This document shows positions 1-10,465 of a stretch of DNA of 64,000 bases, piece after piece. Every line of letters starts with the position of its first letter. Position 1 is the first letter of the stretch. Position numbers and translations under genes: made by a program. The notes under the pieces are model-generated. The model saw only the letters and a list, made by a program, of their open reading frames with translations. It was not told the DNA's origin and did not search any database. The stretch comes from Cryptomeria japonica (lineage: Eukaryota > Streptophyta > Pinopsida > Cupressales > Cupressaceae), in NCBI RefSeq assembly GCF_030272615.1, contig NC_081412.1:691616083-691680082 (forward strand). Reading direction: 5' to 3'.

Positions 1-1212
1 ACATCTTTCTATATTGGTTTCAGTGATTTGAGAAGCTGGATTGATCATATCATATGATCCAGTTTGCAGTTTAGTTTTTCTGATCAATGCTTTGAAGAGT
101 TTGGTATTTCCTTCGATATATTCCAATGTGATTAGATCTTGAGCTGAGATTTTAGGAGATTGTTTGGGATGTTCTTGTGTATCTTCATTTCAGATAGTTT
201 GTGATTTGGATCTCCACATGTTATCTTTCTTCATGACAGTTGTTGTTGTTTCAGTATTCTTGAGGTTCAAATGTTGATTGATGAAGATTTGATAAGTGGT
301 GTTGTTACAGTTGTTACTGATGATTCTAATGTTCTTGCTAGTGTTTCCTAATTATTTCCTATTTGTTTTAATGATCTACATTGATCATTGTGCAAGTTTT
401 TAGTTATTTTCATGATTCAGTGATGTTCTTCATGTTATGTGGTATTCTCGGTGGTGTAGCATGTTGCGGTTGGTCTTGGTATGATTTCTGGTGGTGTTGC
501 ATGTTTGGAGATTTGATTTAGGTCCATGTTATATCATGTGTATCATTATATTGGTCTGGTGGTTGTTCTTCATGTCATGTCATGTAATGTAATTTTGTAA
601 TTAAGTATTAAGGGTTTACCCGACCTTATAGTCAAGGTTGATGAATTGTATTTATAGTTGGTATAGTCATGTAATTTTGATATAGATGGAGTGTCTTCAT
701 TATCAGAGAGTGGTGTATGTGCGATCAAGAGAATTCATCCTTTGGTGTGGTGTACTGAGCAGAGATTGAAGAATAGAAAAGTAGACATATGTGCTTAACT
801 AGAACTATCATCAGGCATTAGCAGATGCTATTATTTTAGTTCATTCCTTCTAGATTGTAGTCTGAATCTTGTTCTAAGCTAGTGATACTTCCTTGAGGGT
901 TGTAGCCTTCTGGGTTATTATATTTTGAGCAGTGAGCTCTAGGCAGTGAGCCTGAATGTAGGTGCATTCCCCATTGTAATATTTACACATACTACTGCAG
1001 AGCATCATCTTATTGTGGGTAGGTTCCCACCATGGTTTTTCCCTTAACTGGGATTTCCACACCAAAATCTTGGTGTTGTGTGTTGTGCTATCAATTTTCT
1101 TATCTTTTTTGTTGCTGTAGTTTATCAGATTTGCATTTAAAGTTAAGTTTGATAATTCAGTGAAAATAGATTCATCCCCTCTCTCAGTTTTCCTTCTTTG
1201 TTTTTGCCAACA
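1..1212 (+). repeat. Copia-type LTR, 5' end cut by window edge
   Basis: Its layout matches the CO2 LTR (43218-44475): the same order of boxes, including TTGAGCAGTGAGCTCTAGGC at 925-944, a GTGGGTAGGTTCCCACCATGG segment near 1015, a TTCATCCCCTCTCTCAG tract near 1170, and an end in GCCAACA at 1212. By comparison with CO2, only about the first 50-60 bases lie left of the window. The sequence after 1212 has no TGGTATCAGA primer site, so this is more likely a 3' or solo LTR than a 5' LTR. It is clearly diverged from CO2 and belongs to a sister family. The short frame across 874-1215 on the other strand is incidental. Confidence 0.75.
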
Positions 1213-1581
1213 CAATCCACAACAATCTCATAAGAACTTCTTTTTATTGATTCACATTATTCCATACTAGATGTAACAATGTAGCCTTTATCTCTTGATC
1301 CATCTCACATCTTAGATTGATTGTGAAATGTAGTATAAGAGATTACTGACATTCCTAGATTATGTTCTTCTTTCCTTCCTTTCCATACCTTCTCAAATTT
1401 ATTCTTCTAATCAACATAGGTACTTTCCTTTTAATCTGGTTTGGATGCTTTCACCGAATTTCTTCTTCAATATCTTTCAATGTGTCCAAGGTTTTTGCGC
1501 TTATAAATTTCCATTAAAATCAACCAAAGCAGTAAATGCATTTATACTTACAAAATTATTATTCATTATAGGAAACCATCT

Positions 1582-2110
1582 ACAATCCATTGCCTTGTGT
1601 CCACAACGATTGCAATCAAAATAGTAACCAAAAAAAGAATGATTGAACCTACCTAGTATTGTATGCTTTCCTTCCAAGATTTAGTTTTACAAACCTTCTC
1701 TTCTATCTTTGAATGTGGATGATCCCTTTAAAATATCCCTTGCTATCCTTAGTCACCTTAGACTAATTAGATCTTGAACTTCAGGATCCAAGCTCATTTG
1801 GATATTTTTCACTTTTCTTCATGGAGTCCTTAAAAACCTTTATTGATCTATTTTTTCTTAAATACAATAATAGTATTGATATATGTTGCTCTCTTATTAC
1901 AAATAATCTCATCCAATATCTCATTACTATTTTCAAACTTTACATTTTTTATCAACTAACTATTTTCTTTCTCCAAATTCTTCCTTAGGGATACTACTTC
2001 AAAAGCTTCAAGTTTTTCATAATCCTTGTATCTTGTATTTAATTTGTTGATCAAAACATCTTGCATCCTTCTTCCTGTTGTTCTCAATTTCTGATTATTA
2101 TTTTTTCTTT
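1582..2110 (-). pseudogene. Degenerate retrotransposon gag remnant with zinc knuckle
   Basis: Read on the minus strand, about 2090-1930 gives a Lys/Glu-rich, coiled-coil-like stretch. It is followed toward lower coordinates by a zinc-knuckle block at 1623-1582 reading YFDCNRCGHKAMDC. This fits the C-x2-C-x4-H-x4-C spacing except that the first Cys is Tyr (one base change, TGT to TAT). Many stops and shifts lie between the two parts. The order coiled coil then zinc knuckle is also seen in the NE1 gag-like frame at 4691-5804, so a related element is possible. No protease or pol follows. The zinc knuckle is solid; family placement is inference. Confidence 0.5.
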
Positions 2111-3161
2111 ATTAGAATTATCAAACCTCTATCGCTTATGGAGAGAAACAACATGAAACAAAAACAAAAGACAACATTTAACAAGATTTACACAAAAACC
2201 TTCTTCACTTCAAGCTTAAACTTAAGCTTAAGTGGGTATACCTCCTAGATCACTTTATGCAATTGAAAATTTACAGAAGATTAGTGTCAACTCTTGCAAA
2301 CCCTACACCTTTAAATATAATTGGACGTAAAAGAAAGACTTGTATTTATTTCCATTGATCATCAAGAAAATCATGAACCTTAACAAGCTATACCAATGCC
2401 TTATTCGGGCTTCAGAGTCACTCAGAATTGGGCAAGAACTGACAAAAAAGATTTCACATACATGCCATTACAACTATTTAACCAAATATACATATGCCTA
2501 ACATACATAAACTCTCACCATGTGCATAAATCGAATCATCAAATTCAAATAAGAATCACTAGTTACCAAGGAAAAGGGTTTAAGTATATCTAATTTCCCT
2601 CCTTGAGGGAACAACCTAAACTCATTCTCATAAATTGGCTTGCAAATAATTCAATTAAACAATCCTAAATCATTTAATCAAAATGGTAGCCAATCATAAA
2701 GACATGAAGACAATAGGAATTAAGACTTAAAATGCTCTAGTCTGTATATTAATACTTTCCATCAAATTCTACACAACTCAAGAATGATTTTCCAAAAACC
2801 AGACAAACCCTAAATACATTTTGCCAGAGTTTTCTTACATAATTCTTGTGATGATTTCCTAAATAGTCCTGGTATCCATTTATAGAGATATGGATGCAAC
2901 AAGCTTTGGACTTTCCTAGGAATTTTTGTTATAACCATAATTCCCTCTCAAAAGAGGGTTACAATTCTTGCTAAAGGAAATAAGAGGAAAACCAATTAGT
3001 TAACCAGCTGGATAGAGGCCAAAAGACTTCTCAGTATTCCTAGGTTGAGTGCCAGGTGTCTTTAATTCCTCAAAAATATGATTAACCTAAAACAAGCAAT
3101 TACAAGAGCTAACCATTTCCAACTTTCCTAAGGTTTGTTACAATGTTGGAGCATCAATTGA
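2111..3161. other. Spacer without recognised genes
   Basis: AT-rich sequence between the gag remnant and the 3' end of the minus-strand unknown frame. It may be the 3' untranslated part or old LTR belonging to that frame, but I could not find a matching second copy near 16.2-17.7 kb. The 65-codon plus-strand frame at 2396-2593 has no recognisable features. Confidence 0.4.
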
Positions 3162-3826
3162 CTATTCTTGAGCCTCGGCTTCTTGCATCACATATTTATC
3201 TTTCCATTCTTTGAACACGTCATCACTAGGCCAAGAGAAGCTAACAATATTCTTCTTAAATGTATTTAATCTTTTCATGTATTCCTTAACTGATTAACTT
3301 CAGTTTCCAAAAAACCATAATGTGACTACATCTTTTCAATTTTCTCAATTGTTCGAATGAATAAATATGTATCATCTAAATTGATGGCATCATTTATCCA
3401 TTGTGACAATTTATGGCCTAAGTCACCAAGCCATACATCTTCATCTTTCAACTTGTTAGTGCCAATAAAACCCCCAGGAAATAATTCAAACTTCTGGTTA
3501 GCATAATCTTTTCTATACAGGTTTGCTTTTCTTTCTAGACCAACTCTTCCCTCTACCAACCTGGACATACCTTTTACCAACTCACAAGTGGATTTAATAG
3601 TGGCATCAACATCTGCCTCTTCATGGGATGAGCACATAAGTTCCAAATCCACTTCCCTAGCCATCCATTTATTTAAAATTGGCTCCAGAAGAGCCTTGTC
3701 CTCCTTTAAAGCAGTCAACATGCTCAAAACTCTTTTCATATATATATACACAATAGAAGCCCCTACTATGTCAACAAATTTAAAAATTGTGCCCCTGATC
3801 TTCTCCTCGTATTTACTTGCAAACAT
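3162..3826 (-). pseudogene. Unknown long frame, C-terminal third (piece 3 of 3)
   Basis: Minus-strand reading continues here from the middle piece (10466-12011) once NE1 is removed. The two sides meet at the AACAT duplication and the frame is preserved across it. The segment encodes a mostly helical, charged region, broken by a TAG at 3326-3328 and one further frame change near 3280, and ends at a TAG at 3162-3164. I recognise no catalytic motif. The charged C-terminus recalls the end of the NE1 second frame in style, not in alignable sequence. It could be a captured host gene or the accessory frame of another LTR element. Confidence 0.6.
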
Positions 3827-4619
3827 TGTTGGCATTCTACACTCTAATGAGAAATGATGGTGTTGTCATTGATGGAAACCTATTGGCAACCTTCAGGCAA
3901 CCTTGTGGCATTCATCTAGTAAACCACTAGCACTGGCAGACACTTCACCGGTAGTGGAAACAATGCATACTGGCACCTCAGCCGACAGGAATAAACTTTT
4001 GGTTATTGTATTTAATTGTAATTATCTTTTGTAAAGCCGACATGGCATATTTTTATAGACATATATGTATGAGATCTTGTAAATCATTTTATGATAGAAG
4101 ATGGGATAGGAATAAGAGAATAACGAGGAAGATATATGCAAATGCATAAGGCAGATTTTGTATAAGGTTTACGGTTATAGTATGAGCTTAAACTGGTACT
4201 GAATCTGGCATAGTTGATGCTGATTTGAAGCAGTACATTGTATTGGATTCTCATAATCCATTTTATAAGTCAGTGAGACTTCTATTTTGTAGATTGAGTA
4301 GTGAGCTCTAGGCAGTTAGCCTTCCTACATGTGCAGGCCCCTCATTGTAAGTAATATTTATTCATTGGCTAGTGAATGAATATTGTGGGTCACAAATCCC
4401 ACTGAGGTTTTTCCCACACCGGGTTTCCTCGTTAAACATCTTGTGTTATGGTGTGTTTTTTATGTTGTCTTTATTGTTCCTATTTACTGCATTAATTATT
4501 ATTTACCGGTACACTATTTTGGAATGCAAAATACTTAATAAGGTTAAATATTCTGTTAGCCAGTTAGATACCGATTCATCCCCCTCTCAGTATCTTTGGG
4601 ACTATCATTAATCCTAATA
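3827..4619 (+). repeat. NE1 5' LTR
   Basis: 793 bp, TG...TA (the 3' copy keeps ...CA). Carries GTCATTGATGGAAAC at 3865-3879, a TTGAGTAGTGAGCTCTAGGC box at 4294-4313, and a pyrimidine-rich stretch near 4577-4590 just before the end. All three features recur in the copia LTRs of this window. Confidence 0.9.
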
Positions 4620-4621
4620 AT

Positions 4622-4633
4622 TGGTATCAGTGC
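4622..4633 (+). promoter_or_regulatory. NE1 primer-binding site (initiator Met tRNA type)
   Basis: TGGTATCAGTGC starts three bases after the LTR end. It matches the plant initiator-tRNA site TGGTATCAGAGC except at one base. Confidence 0.8.
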
Positions 4634-4690
4634 CTGGTCCTCTATTTTCAAAATCCTAACAACTTGAGGAAGATTTTGACACCAGTATAG

Positions 4691-5804
4691 ATGGAGAACT
4701 TAAGAAAGAAATTGGAAGGAGCTCTTGTAGACTATGATTCAGAGAATTTGAAGAATATCAAACTTGAAGATGATCTAAGGACTACATAGGAATTCATTCA
4801 AGGACTTCAAGAGAATCTTACTATTGCTAGAAAAAAAAAGAAAAGAACTTCGTGAGAAGATGCAGAATGACAATGATGACTAGGAAACTCTTAATGAGCT
4901 TGTGAACAAATTGAGGCAAGATAACATGACTATGAGGAATGAAATGCAAGATATGACTATGAGATTTTGTAAAGGCATTGAAGATAGGAAGAAGAATGAA
5001 GATGACTTGACTAGGAGACTCAATGATGGTGGAAATGAAAATCTAAGACTTAGTCATGAAAATGATATGTTAAAGACAGATCTGATTCACTTGCAACATG
5101 ATAAAACTGAACTTATGAGACAAATGGGAATTCTGGAAAATGAGTTGGCTACTGCAAATCAACACAAAGAGAAATTCAAGAAAATTTCAGAAGTACTTAA
5201 TGATATACTAAAAAGTCAGAAACCTAATGGAGATAATAATGGACATGGGTTTGAAGTTGGTGAAAGTTCCGGTACTGCAAACAATCATGATCACAATAAA
5301 TCGATAAGACAACCTAATGCTTACAAATTTAATGGGAAATGCTTTAACTATAACAAGTTTGGTCATTGAGTGAATCAGTGTAGATCTAGAAATAATCAGA
5401 ACACTAATGCACCCACTGGTCAATGTTCCAAATGCAACAAAGTTGGTCATAATTCAGAAAACCGCAAAATGAATGTAAGATGTTATGTTTATGGAAGATT
5501 TGGGCACTTATCTAATCAATGCAGAACACAAACCGACATAGGATATGGAAAGGGTATTCAGAAGAATAATGTGACATGTTATGCTTGTAATAAAATTGGA
5601 TATATTGCCAAATTTTGTAGAAGCAAGACTTCACCGACAAATAATAAAGGACCCTGTTTGAAAGGCAAAGAAAAGGTTGATGAGGTAAAGAAAGAATTTG
5701 CAAAACAATGGATTAGAAAGAAAGATCAAAATGTTGATGAGACTATTCCTTCATCGGTAGAACAGAGTATTACTCCACCGACAGTAAATTCTTCATCCAA
5801 CTAA
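4691..5804 (+). pseudogene. NE1 gag-like frame: coiled coil plus four zinc knuckles
   Basis: ATG at 4691, 72 bases after the LTR. The first 250 residues are a charged, heptad-like coiled coil. Four CCHC-type knuckles follow at about 5338-5380, 5423-5466, 5482-5521 and 5577-5617. Knuckle 1 has a Tyr for the second Cys and a TGA at 5367-5369. Knuckle 2 lacks the last Cys and knuckle 4 has Tyr for His, so only some could bind zinc. The frame shifts once in an A-run near 4831-4845 and has TAG codons at 4787 and 4880. A nucleocapsid-like RNA-packaging role is inferred from the knuckles. It does not resemble the UBN2-type copia gag of CO1-CO3, and no protease domain follows. Confidence 0.7.
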
Positions 5805-5957
5805 GAAGTAACCCTTTGGGGGTATTGCAACAAGTTGAACATCATGCAGATTACCCTCGGTTGATGGTGAGAAGATAGATTTCTTCTTTACCGATAGATG
5901 TGTTAAGTTTTCACTTAACCGACGAGCATTTAATGCGGTTGTTGAAAGAAATTTCAT

Positions 5958-6108
5958 TATAAATAATTATTTTTCCTTCATTTTTGCTTCACTGAGCATT
6001 CAAACTAGCAGAGAGCGCAAAATCTGAGTGAAGGCATTCAAGGCGAAGAAGTAAAGAAATTTATTTCAAGAACTCAAACATTATCAGGCAACTTAAGGTA
6101 TTTTTCAA
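5958..6108 (+). promoter_or_regulatory. Possible internal promoter and leader for NE1 second frame
   Basis: TATAAATAA at 5958-5966 is followed by a pyrimidine-rich, start-site-like stretch (about 5967-5995) and then about 110 bases without ATG before the ATG at 6109. The distance fits a plant TATA box and short leader. In an AT-rich window a TATA match is weak evidence on its own. Its interest comes from its place exactly in front of a frame that a gag-pol transcript would not normally express. Confidence 0.35.
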
Positions 6109-9100
6109 ATGGCTTCCTCTTCTGCTCCTGAATTTATTGCAAACCCTACTATTGTGGAAATTGTAAAACGACCTAGGCCCATTTTCAAAATTATTCCTGA
6201 GATAGCTAAGCAAGATGATTCCATAGGCGCATTTTCAAAAATTCCTAAAGGTGTAGCTTATGCTGAAGACCCTAGGATTTATATTCACTGCAATATTGAA
6301 GAATTAGGTTCTGTGGAAGTGTTAAAGATGTTTAAAACCGTAATTTGTGATGAAAATGGTAATTTCAAACCTGAGCATAAGGTTATTGAGACTTTAGATT
6401 TTGTAGAAATCTTGAACATCCTTGAATTTCCAAAGGAAGTTGTAAGAATTACCCTAAGTAGGGCACATGGAGAATTTCTTTGGCTAGATTCAGTCTGCAA
6501 ATTCACTCGGCAAGCAATTAGGGCAGTGACAGGTTTAACCTCAACTGACAACAGACCAGACAAGACAAAGAAGGTACCTAACAACATGGTCATGACCTTA
6601 ATAGGAGCAACATCTGATAGTAGATCTCTGAGAGTAAATGACATCAAGGATATCAATGTGAGATTCATAAGTATGATTTTAGGTTACAAGACTACACATG
6701 CAACTCGACTTAATTCAATTTCTAGTCTTTGCATTAAAAGTGCTCATGATATGGTAAATAATGATGCAAAAATAGATGTGTATGAATGGCTAAAGGATGA
6801 ACTAGTAGATAACTTGAAAAAGATAAAAGGTGAAAAGAAAGGGACATTTTTTTTTGGTAATCTTTTGGTATGCGTTATGTTGTATTTCTCAAAATAAATT
6901 CTCGGTATTGGACAGAAAGATTTTGGAAATGACATACCGGTAGGCAAACAATTGCAAGAAGCTTTCACTGGCATGGGTACTGCTAGGGAAAACAATATAA
7001 CTAAATATTTCAAAGCTTTCCAAGCCAAAATGAAAATCAGAGAGAGACTACCACAGAGTATAGTAGATAAATATGATAAGGAAATATGTTTTGTGATTAA
7101 GAAAGATGAAATATGGATGAAATTAGTTCTTCCTAGAACTATATGGGTAACTGAAATGGGGTATGAGGTTGATGTGAATATTATTGAGACTTATGCTAAA
7201 GCCCTATTAGAAGCACCTAGAGAACCAAGAGTAATTTTTTCTGGTAGTGCAGAAACAATTGAGAGTGGTGTACAAACAATGAAACAAAGAAAGAAAAGAG
7301 AAAAGTATATAAGAGATGCATCAAAATAGGTAAAGGAAATAAAAGAAAATGTTATGAACCTTACTGTAATAAAGGAAAGTGAACTGGAAGGATTGCAACT
7401 GGAGGCACACATTTCACCAGTTGGTACATCATCTAATAGTGAGATACCTACTAAATTTAAGAGAGTTGATAGGAAGAGAAAACCTTTGCCGGTACCCTCT
7501 CCTTCACCCAAGAAAACAAGAACTCTAAGAAAGAAGCAACAAGTGGTAAGACAACCGGGAAAGAAGTTAACACCCAAGAAGAAACAAAAATAGGTTATAC
7601 CACCTTTGGATAATTTACTGAATAAAATAACTGATGATGGTAACTTGGCAAATGTGAGCAAATTGTATAACACATTTACTGATTCAGAAAAGGAAAGTGT
7701 TGAAAATAATATAATTCTACATCTGGACATATACAAGAAAGTGTTAATTGAAGTTGTAGATGACTTACCAAATGATCTATATAGAAGGTTAGATGCAAAG
7801 AGGATTGCAATAATGGAGTTAGACAAGAAACTTAAGGTTGAAAAACTTTTAGCTGTACATCCAGTCAACTCGAAAGAGGAGATTGATGAATTAATTTGTG
7901 AAGCTGACATATCAATTTTTGCTAGTGGTCACCGACAAGTAAGCTTAATGGTTGGTAGAGTTAATGAAATTGCAGAGGAAACAACTGATAAATGGGATAT
8001 CTTTTTTGTAGAAAAGGAAAAATAGGAAGAATTAAACCGACCTAAGAAAACATTCAAAGTATATCAAAAGGACAAGGACAAAGGGAAAGGTAAAGTTGGT
8101 GGAATACCAAACATCAAAATAATTGACAACTTACCACCACCCTTGGATACTACACTGGTACATATTGATGATACATCGGATGTGGACATAACACATGATG
8201 ACACTAACCCTGAATCATAAATTCTATTCACCATGAATGTTGATACTCAGGAAGTGAACATTGTTGTGGACAAGGACAACACAGAGGTACAAAATGATAT
8301 TGCTGACAGTGGAAACATTGTTGAGCAACCGACAGAAAATGTTGAGGTTGAAATGAAAATAGAGCATACCGAGCAACCTTTGGATAGTGGAATGAATACT
8401 GGTAGTATAGATGCTAGCACTGAGAAACCTATAGAGATAGAGACAAAGATACTGGCAACTGATAACACAGAGAAATCAACAGAGAAACTGGCAGAGGCAC
8501 AGGTACACATTGAGATAGTAAAACTGGTACTCACTGAGAAACCCAAATCACTACAGGTTGAAACACAAACTTAGATTGATCGACCAGAGGTTAATACAAG
8601 CAAATTGGTTGCTAACACTGGAAGCACTAAAATAATAAAGGCAATTGGTCAGACATCCGAATTCAGACCTACTAATGTGACAGAGGTAATTTTGGACTCT
8701 ATTAAGAAGATAACTGACTATAATGCACTGGCCTATAAGGCAATTGATTATACAATACCTATTCTTAAGATGATTGCACCAAACTATAATGTAGATCATG
8801 TAAAGGATTCTTTAGGTCAGTTAGACACATTGTCTAAATTTATTGCTAGAAATGTAATAATAGTTGATAAAGTAAATGAGGATACATTCAAAGAGAAAAT
8901 GGAAAAAGAAAAAAAAAATTCTTTGAGGAGACAATAAAGAAGTGCACTAAACATATTAACACACTTTTACCGACACTGAATACAACAATTTTGGAGTATA
9001 AGGAACTGTACAGAGAAACATGCAAGCCACATCTGTTGACACAGGACATTGAAAAGGAAATAAGAAGAGTAGAGAAGGAAATTGATGATATAGCTGATAA

Positions 9101-9448
9101 CATTATTGGTTCATCTGAACCTATATCAGTTATTGAGCAAGAAATAGTAGGATTTGAGGAAAAGTTGGAGAAATTGAGAAGGAAAAAACAAGGATCAAAG
9201 CAAATGCCAGAGAGCTTAAGTATAAACTTAGTCCTAAGTTGGATACTCTTATCTCTCTGAGAAATGAGATATCTAAGGCATTAATTCAAGGGGAAAGATC
9301 ACCAAAAGAGCATATGCATCATCTCACCGACATGATCCAACAAACTGAGGCAATCATGAATGATAGCAACAGATTCATGCAGAGTTTAAATTTGGTTTTG
9401 GCTGATATATTTCAGATTGTAACCAACCGGTTACAAACCTTAAGGTGA
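6109..9448 (+). pseudogene. NE1 second frame (unknown function), about 1,110 codons
   Basis: ATG at 6109 opens a single frame that can be followed without a shift to 8937, crossed only by stops: TAA 6895, TAG 7327, TAG 7591, TAG 8023, TAA 8218 and TAG 8572. Two further shifts fall at A-runs near 8910 and 9182, after which the frame ends at 9448. Regions in order: a 400-residue globular helical N-terminal part; a strongly basic Pro/Lys segment (7455-7593, nuclear-localisation-like); a helical part; an acidic Thr/Glu-rich segment (8233-8574); and a C-terminal coiled coil (8991-9448). I recognise no protease, reverse transcriptase, integrase, envelope or chromodomain motif. The C-terminal 70 residues recur in FR at 36139-36357 with mostly conservative changes. 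A plant-mobile-domain-like origin or a captured host gene are both possible; neither is shown. Confidence 0.6.
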
Positions 9449-9494
9449 AATTTTGCACTCGTTTGACAATTTTTGGCAACCTTTGTCATTGATG

Positions 9495-9652
9495 TCAAAG
9501 GGGGAGTAGTGGACAGACAAAAATGGCTATTCTAGAGGAGATCATCTGCTCAGAGGGAGCACATATTTCTGGTAAATTTTTGGACTTCACTTTTTGGAAA
9601 CAGTTTTTGGATTTTTATCATGAGTGTTGCCATCAATGCCAAAGGAGGAGAT
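9495..9652 (+). promoter_or_regulatory. NE1 polypurine tracts
   Basis: The tract next to the 3' LTR is AAAGGAGGAGATT (9640-9652). Two further G-rich tracts lie upstream: TCAAAGGGGGAG (9495-9506) and CAGAGGGAGCAC (9551-9562). The adjacent tract should prime plus-strand DNA; the upstream ones may be secondary primers. Confidence 0.65.
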
Positions 9653-10460
9653 TGTTGGCATTCTACACTAATGAGAAATGATGGTGTTGTCATTGATGGA
9701 AACTTGCTAGCAACCTTCAAGTGACCTTGTGGCATTCATCTGGTAAACCAACGGTAGGCACCGACACTGACAGACACTTCACTGGCAGTGGCAACAATGC
9801 ATATCGGCACCCCAGCCGATAGGAATAAACTTTTGTTTATTTTATTTAATTGTAATTATATTTTGTAAAACTGACATGGCATATTGTAATAGACTCATAT
9901 ATGTATGAGATATTGTAAATCATTTTATGATAGAAGATGGGTTAGGAATGAGCGAATAACAAGGAAGATATATGCAAATGCATAAAGTAGATTTTGTATA
10001 AGGTTTATGGTTATAGTATGAGCTTAAACCGGTACTGAACCTGGCATAGTTGATGCTGATTTGAAGTAGTACATTGTATTGGATTCTCATAATCCATTTT
10101 GTAAGTCATTGAGACTTCTATTTTGTAGATTGAGCAGTGAGCTCTAGACAGTTGACCTTCTTGCATGTCCAGGCCCCTCATTGTAAGTAATATTTATTCA
10201 TTGGCCAATGAGTGAATATTGAGGGTCACAAATCCCACCGAGGTTTTTCCCACACCGGGTTTCCTCGTTAAACATCTTGTGTTATGGTGTGTTTTCTATG
10301 TTGTCTTTATTGTTCCTATTTACTGCATTAATTCTTATTTACCAGTACACTATTTTGGAATGCAAAATATTTAGTAAGGTTAAATATTCTATTAACCGGT
10401 TAGATAATGATTCACCCCCCCCCCCTCTCAGTATCTTTGGGACTATCATTAATCCTAACA
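9653..10460 (+). repeat. NE1 3' LTR
   Basis: 808 bp partner of 3827-4619, ending TAACA. It differs from the 5' copy by many substitutions, small indels and an expanded C-run near 10415-10426. Confidence 0.9.
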
Positions 10461-10465
10461 AACAT

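Larger units (their letters stand above)
3827..10460 (+). mobile_element. NE1: pol-less LTR retrotransposon with gag-like frame plus second long frame
   Basis: Complete element: LTRs at 3827-4619 and 9653-10460, both starting TGTTGGCATTCTACAC and ending TAATA/TAACA. The 5-bp TSD AACAT is at 3822-3826 and 10461-10465. A tRNA-Met-type primer site lies just inside the left LTR and a polypurine tract (PPT) just before the right LTR. The 5 kb interior holds a zinc-knuckle gag-like frame (4691-5804) and a second frame (6109-9448). I see no protease, integrase, reverse transcriptase or RNase H, so movement must have needed enzymes supplied in trans. The LTRs differ at many positions and by small indels, so the insertion is not recent. 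It interrupts the minus-strand unknown frame. Confidence 0.9.

Noticed and set aside
4372-4611. 79-codon hydrophobic frame near 4372-4611 and its partner at 10277-10711
   Set aside because: Both lie largely in the NE1 LTRs, end differently and overlap the LTR border; no evidence of translation.
7191-7910. 239-codon minus-strand frame opposite the NE1 second frame
   Set aside because: Ser/Phe/Leu-rich shadow of the Lys/Glu-rich sense frame; no start context or domain.
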